NCBI GenBank assembly: GCA_041676625.1
Contig: JBAYRN010000009.1
Coordinates: forward strand, 9,591-73,590
Length of the DNA: 64,000 nt
Reading direction: 5' to 3'
Source: JAEXNA01 sp041676625
GTDB taxonomy: Bacteria; Vulcanimicrobiota; Xenobia; Xenobiales; JADMJV01
Part shown: one piece after another, positions 58,899-64,000 of the stretch
Numbering within the stretch: position 1 is the stretch's first letter
Layout of the letters: every line of letters begins with the position of its first letter
Translations under genes and position numbers: made by a program
Notes under the pieces: model-generated
Told to the model about the DNA's origin: nothing
What the model saw: the letters and a program-made list of their open reading frames with translations, nothing else
Database searches by the model: none

Positions 58899-61604
58899 TC
58901 AGGCTCGCAACGGATTGGGTTTATCGGCCTTGATGTCGAGATCTCGCATCGCTTGTTCGATCACTTCCAGATCCAATTCGTAGTGTTGGTACAGAGTGTG
59001 AAGCGTGGCCAGCACGATATAGCGCGCATCGACTTCAAAGAAGTCTCTCAGAGCCTCGCGGGTTTCACTGCGCCCGAACCCATCGGTTCCCAGTGAGGTC
59101 ATAAGGCCCGGTACCCAGGGAGTGATGGAGTCCGGTACGGCTTTCACGTAGTCGGAGACCGCCACCACCACGCTCTCGAAATCGCTATTTTCGTCCAGCA
59201 GGCGGGTCACGTACGGAATTTTCTCTTCCTTGCCAGGGTTCAGCATGTTATAGCGACTGCACTCCAGGGCGTCTCGCCGCAACTCTTTGTAGGAGGTGAT
59301 GCTGTAGACCTGGGTGGGCATTCCGTAAGTATCCTGCAGAAGCTCCTGGGCTTCCAGAGCCGCTTGCATGAGCGACCCGCTACCCAAAAGCTTGACCATC
59401 GGCTTATCTTCCGAGTCGATGGAGGCGTCTCTAAAGAGGTAGCCACCCTTCAAAATACCTTCATCGCACCCTTCCGGCTTGACCGGCATGGCGTAGTTCT
59501 CGTTTTCTACCGTGATGTAGTAGAAGATGTCTTCATTTTCTTGATACATCCGGCGAATGCCGTCCTTGATGATGACTTCGATCTCGTAGGCGTAAGCAGG
59601 GTCGTAGGTCACCAGGTTGGGCACTGGGAAGGCCAGCAACTGGCTGTTTCCGTCCTGGTGCTGCAGACCCTCGCCGTTGAGCGTGGTCCGCCCGGCAGTG
59701 GCGCCCAGCATAAAGCCCCGGCACCGCATATCGGCGGCGGCCCAGATCAAGTCGCCGATCCGCTGCATACCGAACATGGAGTAGAAAATGAAGAAGGGGA
59801 TGGTAGGGATGCCGTGGGTTGCATAAGCAGTACCCGCAGCGATGAACGACGAGAGGGAACCGGCTTCGGTGATACCCTCCTCTAAGATTTGACCATCCTT
59901 GGTCTCTTTGTAGAAGAGCAGTTGATCGGAGTCCACCGGATCGTACAACTGGCCCACGCTGGAGTAGATGCCGCACTGGCGGAACAACGCTTCCATACCG
60001 AAGGTACGTGCTTCGTCGGGCACGATGGGGACGACAAACTTTCCCATCTCCTTATCTTTGAGCAACTTGCCCAAAACTCGCACGAACGCCATGGTGGTCG
60101 AGATCTCGCGGCCGCCGCTGCCGGCGTGGAACTCATCGAAGGCTTTGTTGTTCGGTTGGGTAAGCGCGGGATAATCCACCACCCGGTGGGGCAGTGAACC
60201 CCCGAGCGCTTCTCTGCGCTCCTTGAGATACTGCAACTCCCGGGAGTCGGCGGGCGGGCGATAGAAGGGAGCCTCGGCCACTTCTTGATCGGAGATCGGG
60301 ATACCGAACCGAGTGCGGAAGTGACGCAGTTCTTCTTCGTTGAGCTTCTTCTGCTGGTGGGTGATGTTTCGGCCTTCGCCGGCCTCGCCCAGACCATAGC
60401 CTTTGATGGTCTTGGCCAGGACTACCGTGGGTCGGTCGCTCTGCACGGCCTGCTGGAAGGCAGCGAAGACTTTCTCCGGGTCGTGACCGCCCCGGCGCAT
60501 CTTGTGGAGTTGCTCGTCGCTCAGGTGCTCCACCATCGCCAGCAACTCGGGATGGGCGCCGAAGAAGTGCTCGCGGATGTAGCTCCCCTCTTCCACCACG
60601 TACTTCTGGTATTCGCCGTCCACCACTTCCCCGGCCCGTTTGGCCAGAATGCCTTTGGAGTCCCGGGCGAACAATTGATCCCAGTCGCCGCCCCAGACCA
60701 CCTTGATCACGTTCCAACCGGCACCCCGGAAGCTCGCTTCCAGCTCCTGAATGATCTTGCCGTTGCCCCGTACCGGGCCGTCCAGTCGCTGCAGGTTGCA
60801 GTTGATCACCCAGATCAGGTTGTCCAGCTTTTCTCGAGAAGCCAGAGAGATCGATCCCAGCGATTCCGGCTCATCGGTCTCACCGTCGCCCAGAAAGGCC
60901 CAGACTTTGCGATCGTTGGGCTCCATCAGGCCGCGATTGACCAGATACTTATTGAATCGAGCTTGATAGATCGACATGATCGGTCCCAGACCCATGGAGA
61001 CGGTGGGAAATTCCCAGAAGCCAGGCATGAGCCAGGGGTGAGGGTAGGAACTCAAACCGCTTCCGGGTTGCAGTTCGCGGCGGAAATTGATCAGTTGTTC
61101 TTCCGTAATGCGGCCTTCTAGAAAAGCCCGGGCGTAGATCCCCGGCGAAGCGTGGCCCTGGAAATAGACCAGATCGCCGCGGCCTTTTTCGTCTTTACCT
61201 CTCAGGAAGTGGTTGAACGCCACTTCGTACAGGGTAGCCGCCGAGGCGTAAGTGGAGATATGCCCACCCAGACCGGCGAAGTTCATGTTGGCTCGTACCA
61301 CCATGGCCATGGCGTTCCAGCGGATGATACTCTTGATGCGGCGCTCGATCTCACGGCTGCCGGGATAGGGCGGAGTCTTATCCGCGCTGATAGTGTTGAT
61401 ATAAGGAGTGTTGGCAGAGAAAGGAAAAGTGACGCCTCTGGATTGGGCGTGGGTTTGTAGACGCTCCATGAGTTCGATCACGCGCTCCGGGCCGGCTTCG
61501 GCCAGCACGTACTCCAAGGAGTCGATCCACTCTTTGTTTTCCAGCTCTTTGAGAGCCTCAGACTGCTTTTGGGATTCTTGTGGGGGATTGATTATGGTGT
61601 CCAT
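58899..61604 (-). CDS. aceE: Pyruvate dehydrogenase E1, homodimeric type
   Basis: E1 decarboxylates pyruvate using thiamine diphosphate. The 901-aa length and homodimeric-type sequence match AceE. The ThDP motif GDGETDEPESLG ... NCNLQRLDGPVRGNG is present, as are active-site regions GHISTYASAATLYEV and AGRTTLNGEGLQHQDG. An AAAGG-type site precedes the ATG at 61604. It heads the aceE-aceF-lpdA operon. Confidence 0.97.
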   Translation of the reverse strand: MDTIINPPQESQKQSEALKELENKEWIDSLEYVLAEAGPERVIELMERLQTHAQSRGVTFPFSANTPYINTISADKTPPYPGSREIERRIKSIIRWNAMAMVVRANMNFAGLGGHISTYASAATLYEVAFNHFLRGKDEKGRGDLVYFQGHASPGIYARAFLEGRITEEQLINFRRELQPGSGLSSYPHPWLMPGFWEFPTVSMGLGPIMSIYQARFNKYLVNRGLMEPNDRKVWAFLGDGETDEPESLGSISLASREKLDNLIWVINCNLQRLDGPVRGNGKIIQELEASFRGAGWNVIKVVWGGDWDQLFARDSKGILAKRAGEVVDGEYQKYVVEEGSYIREHFFGAHPELLAMVEHLSDEQLHKMRRGGHDPEKVFAAFQQAVQSDRPTVVLAKTIKGYGLGEAGEGRNITHQQKKLNEEELRHFRTRFGIPISDQEVAEAPFYRPPADSRELQYLKERREALGGSLPHRVVDYPALTQPNNKAFDEFHAGSGGREISTTMAFVRVLGKLLKDKEMGKFVVPIVPDEARTFGMEALFRQCGIYSSVGQLYDPVDSDQLLFYKETKDGQILEEGITEAGSLSSFIAAGTAYATHGIPTIPFFIFYSMFGMQRIGDLIWAAADMRCRGFMLGATAGRTTLNGEGLQHQDGNSQLLAFPVPNLVTYDPAYAYEIEVIIKDGIRRMYQENEDIFYYITVENENYAMPVKPEGCDEGILKGGYLFRDASIDSEDKPMVKLLGSGSLMQAALEAQELLQDTYGMPTQVYSITSYKELRRDALECSRYNMLNPGKEEKIPYVTRLLDENSDFESVVVAVSDYVKAVPDSITPWVPGLMTSLGTDGFGRSETREALRDFFEVDARYIVLATLHTLYQHYELDLEVIEQAMRDLDIKADKPNPLRA

Positions 61605-61719
61605 TTTAAACCTTTCGTTCGGCGCATTCGGTACTCCCCGGGTAGATCCTCGAATATCCAGGTTACCCCTACCTTAAACCCAAGGTGCACGGGCTCATTA
61701 AAGGATTTTTCCTTAAAGA

Positions 61720-63879
61720 ATGGCAGTTAGTGGCATGGCTCCCACGAAGTCCGACCCGCAAAGCAAACTGGCTCAGAAGTACCGGGATGTGGTACGCTCC
61801 TTGATCACCAGCCTGGAGCTGCGAAACCCTTACAACATCGACCATTGCCGCCTGGTGGCCCGGCTCTGCGACCAGATGGCCCGCAAGGCCAAAATGAGCC
61901 GGGACAAACGCGAAGTTTTGCTCGCGGCAGCGGAGATGCACACCCTCGGTGTCTCTCTGCAGATGGAGGAGAAAAAGCCCTATTTTTCGCTTCCCATCAC
62001 CCGATTGGGGCTGTCCAGCGGCCGCGATCTCCCCACCCATGAACGGGAAAAGCAGATCCTGGAAGAGGTTCTGGGGGGAGTGGAGTCTCTGGAGTGCGCC
62101 ATTCCGGCCATCACCCAGCGCTACGAGTGGTACGACGGCTCGGCCTCCCTGTTCGGCTTGAAGGGTGAAGAGATCTGCGAAGAGGCGCGTCTATTGGCCG
62201 TGGCCGACGCCTTCGTGGATCTGGCCACCCCTAAAAAGCACCGCCATCAGGAAACTTCCCGGGAAGCCCTGAAACGAATCATGGACCGCTCCGGCAGCCA
62301 GTTCGACCCCCGCTTCGTGGAGGTCCTGCGGGAGGTTATGGCCGACGAGGACGGCTCCTTCAAGGAAAGTGGCAGGACCGAGCATTTTGAAACCTCCCGC
62401 TGCCGTCACTACCTCAATCTGGGCCATCTCTATATCGCCATCCACGAGATGGACTGGGCTCTGCGCTCGTACGTGAAAGCCGAAAAGATTGCCGTGGAGA
62501 TGAACGACAGCGGACTACAACTGGGCGCCATCTCCGGTCAGGTGATGGTGTATTGCGAGCGGCGTCAGTTGGAAATGGCCCGGGACACCCTGCAAAGAGC
62601 CCGCAACCGGACCCACTCTGAACGAGAGAAACGGGGCTACCACCTGATGTGGGGGCTAGTGGAGTGGCTCAGCGGCCGAGAACAAAACGGCGACGAGATT
62701 CTGGAGAGACTGGTCAGCCACTATCGCAAGGCCCGAAACCTGCCCGGACTCACCGCCTCGCTGTCGCTGCGGAGCTATCTGCTCTTGACCCACCGAGGGC
62801 TGGACGACGAGGAGCACATCGACACCCTGACTGAGTTCATGGGCCTGGTGGCTCGCTACGACCTGTTCGACGTGGTGGAACGCTATCGAAAATTTACCCT
62901 TCCCCTCTTCTTGAGCGCGGTCCTCAAGGATATGGAAGCTCCCACCGCTCGAGCCAATCTCACCAAGATGGGCGAGCCTTCTCAGCAGTCACTGCTGGAA
63001 AAGCTCAGTACCATTGAGCCCGGCCAGTGGATGGAGCATATGCTCCCCGAACCCGTGGTACCCACCCCCCAGGCCCCCATGCCCCGAACCGTCGACGCGG
63101 CTAAATCACAGACCCCATCCGACACCATTCGGGTCAAGACCTTCGGCGGCTTTCAGTTGAGTCGGGGCGAGCGTCAGGTGACCGAAGACGACTGGCCCAC
63201 CCAAAAAGCTTTGCGCCTGTTCGCTCATCTTGCGATCAACCGCACCCCCGTCACCGACGGTGCCCTGATGGAGATGCTGTGGCCGGAAACCACCGAGGAC
63301 AAAGCTCGCAACAGCTTGCGAAACGCCGTACACCAGGTGCGAAGCGTGCTCAAGCTGATCGACGATCGGCCCGCCTCCAAGCTTCTGGTCCGAGGACGCA
63401 AGTCCGGTACCGCCAAACTCGAGTTCGACTACGTTCTGGACACCGAATTGCTGGACGCGTTTTTGAGGGAAGCCTCCGCCGCAGTAGACGCGGGCGACAC
63501 TGATCTCGCCATCGAAAAATCTAAGCGGGCCCTCGACCTTTGCCAGGGAGACTTCCTGGAGGGATTTCACGATGAGTGGGTGGAGTCGCTGCGGGTGCAG
63601 AATCGAGAGCTTTACATGAAAGCTCTGGGTACCCTGGCTCAGGCCTACTTAGAAGCCGATCGTTTCGAAGAAGCGGAAGTGGCGGCGCGCAAGATGCTCA
63701 CCCTGGACGATCTCCGGGAAGACGCCCACGAAATCTGTATCCGGGCCCTGGCCGGAGACGGGCGCTCCGCCGACGCCATTCGACACTACGAAGAGACCGT
63801 GGACCTCTTTGAGCAGGAGATCGGAGTGAGTCCGGCCTCTTTATCCGGGATCCTGCGAGACACCGGACTCATGCTCTGA
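61720..63879 (+). CDS. SARP/BTAD-type transcription regulator with degenerate HD-GYP-like N-terminus
   Basis: Domains in order: residues 15-200 resemble HD-GYP (NIDHCRLVARLCDQMARKAKMS), but the HD pair is HT in AAEMHTLG, and the GYP step is lost (YDGSASLFG). Residues about 220-440 look like TPR helices. An OmpR-type winged helix follows (IRVKTFGGFQLSRGERQV, about 468-560), then a BTAD domain to the end. The HD-GYP part should not be catalytic and probably serves binding. The ATG at 61720 or 61735 is possible. It is divergent from aceE. Stop codon ends one base before the MITE copy. Confidence 0.85.
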   Translation: MAVSGMAPTKSDPQSKLAQKYRDVVRSLITSLELRNPYNIDHCRLVARLCDQMARKAKMSRDKREVLLAAAEMHTLGVSLQMEEKKPYFSLPITRLGLSSGRDLPTHEREKQILEEVLGGVESLECAIPAITQRYEWYDGSASLFGLKGEEICEEARLLAVADAFVDLATPKKHRHQETSREALKRIMDRSGSQFDPRFVEVLREVMADEDGSFKESGRTEHFETSRCRHYLNLGHLYIAIHEMDWALRSYVKAEKIAVEMNDSGLQLGAISGQVMVYCERRQLEMARDTLQRARNRTHSEREKRGYHLMWGLVEWLSGREQNGDEILERLVSHYRKARNLPGLTASLSLRSYLLLTHRGLDDEEHIDTLTEFMGLVARYDLFDVVERYRKFTLPLFLSAVLKDMEAPTARANLTKMGEPSQQSLLEKLSTIEPGQWMEHMLPEPVVPTPQAPMPRTVDAAKSQTPSDTIRVKTFGGFQLSRGERQVTEDDWPTQKALRLFAHLAINRTPVTDGALMEMLWPETTEDKARNSLRNAVHQVRSVLKLIDDRPASKLLVRGRKSGTAKLEFDYVLDTELLDAFLREASAAVDAGDTDLAIEKSKRALDLCQGDFLEGFHDEWVESLRVQNRELYMKALGTLAQAYLEADRFEEAEVAARKMLTLDDLREDAHEICIRALAGDGRSADAIRHYEETVDLFEQEIGVSPASLSGILRDTGLML

Positions 63880-64000
63880 TTAGGGCCTGTGGACATTTGG
63901 CATTCCGAGCCAAACGCAGGACATTTTTCTCCTCCTGGAGTGGAATTTTCTGTGGAATAGTGGACCTATTTGAGGAAAATTTCGCTTCAGGAGGTGGAAA
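63880..64000. mobile_element. MITE-like element, second copy cut by window end
   Basis: The 121 bases present match the left part of the element at 54741 with 10 substitutions and no gaps (about 92%), including TTAGGGCCTGTGGACA at the end. It begins immediately after the stop codon of the BTAD gene. Confidence 0.75.

Overview
The window is a gene-dense stretch (about 52 protein genes in 64 kb, GC-rich, many GTG/TTG starts, many ATGA-type overlaps) of a bacterial chromosome. Housekeeping genes (rplU, prp, ftsA, nrdR, accB, aceE-aceF-lpdA, dacB, pbpC) are mixed with many genes that resemble no family I know. An alpha-2-macroglobulin/PbpC pair and several lipoproteins point to a cell with peptidoglycan and probably an outer membrane. 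The rplU-prp pair is typical of Firmicutes-like and other non-proteobacterial lineages. I suspect a poorly sampled phylum (something near Armatimonadota or Ca. Eremiobacterota), but the sequence alone does not settle this. No tRNA, rRNA, CRISPR array, prophage or transposase gene was seen.

Layout. 1-3.2 kb: two unknown genes, then rplU-prp-small membrane protein, and a bestrophin-like channel. 3.2-7.5 kb: a small coiled-coil gene, ftsA, nrdR, and two nucleoside phosphorylases. 7.5-15.3 kb: a tight five-gene run of HisRS-like protein with a degenerate active site and an Arg/Ser/Glu-rich tail, accB, an MsbA-type ABC exporter, a DegT-type aminotransferase and a heparinase II/III-like protein. 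15.3-28 kb: PBP4-type DacB, YihY-type membrane protein, a large exported protein divergent from a SecA-like ATPase, an M28 peptidase, a membrane Ser/Thr kinase and a histidine phosphatase. 28-36.2 kb: ABC-F ATPase and a glycosylation-like cassette (STT3-type oligosaccharyltransferase, GT4, GT2, PglK-like ABC flippase). 36.3-46.2 kb: MFS transporter, PbpC and alpha-2-macroglobulin on the minus strand. 46.3-52.9 kb: accessory-looking genes, including two Gly/Met-rich paralogues with no signal peptide. 53-55.5 kb: secreted Cys-rich proteins, a glutaminyl cyclase lipoprotein and a gluzincin peptidase. 55.5-63.9 kb: GNAT, pyruvate dehydrogenase operon and a SARP/BTAD regulator with a degenerate HD-GYP domain.

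The strongest novelty candidates are: (1) the SecA-like ATPase, whose second nucleotide-binding domain contains four tandem units of about 88 residues; (2) the HisRS paralogue that has lost its motif 2 and motif 3 arginines but carries a long charged tail; (3) the Gly/Met-rich paralogue pair with its duplicated promoter and nearby repeated operators; (4) a 166-bp palindromic MITE-like element found abutting gene 3' ends, in one case supplying the stop codon; and (5) the cluster of secreted Cys-rich proteins beside a glutaminyl cyclase. Several genes have a -10 box only 6-15 bp before the start codon and no Shine-Dalgarno site, which suggests leaderless transcripts.
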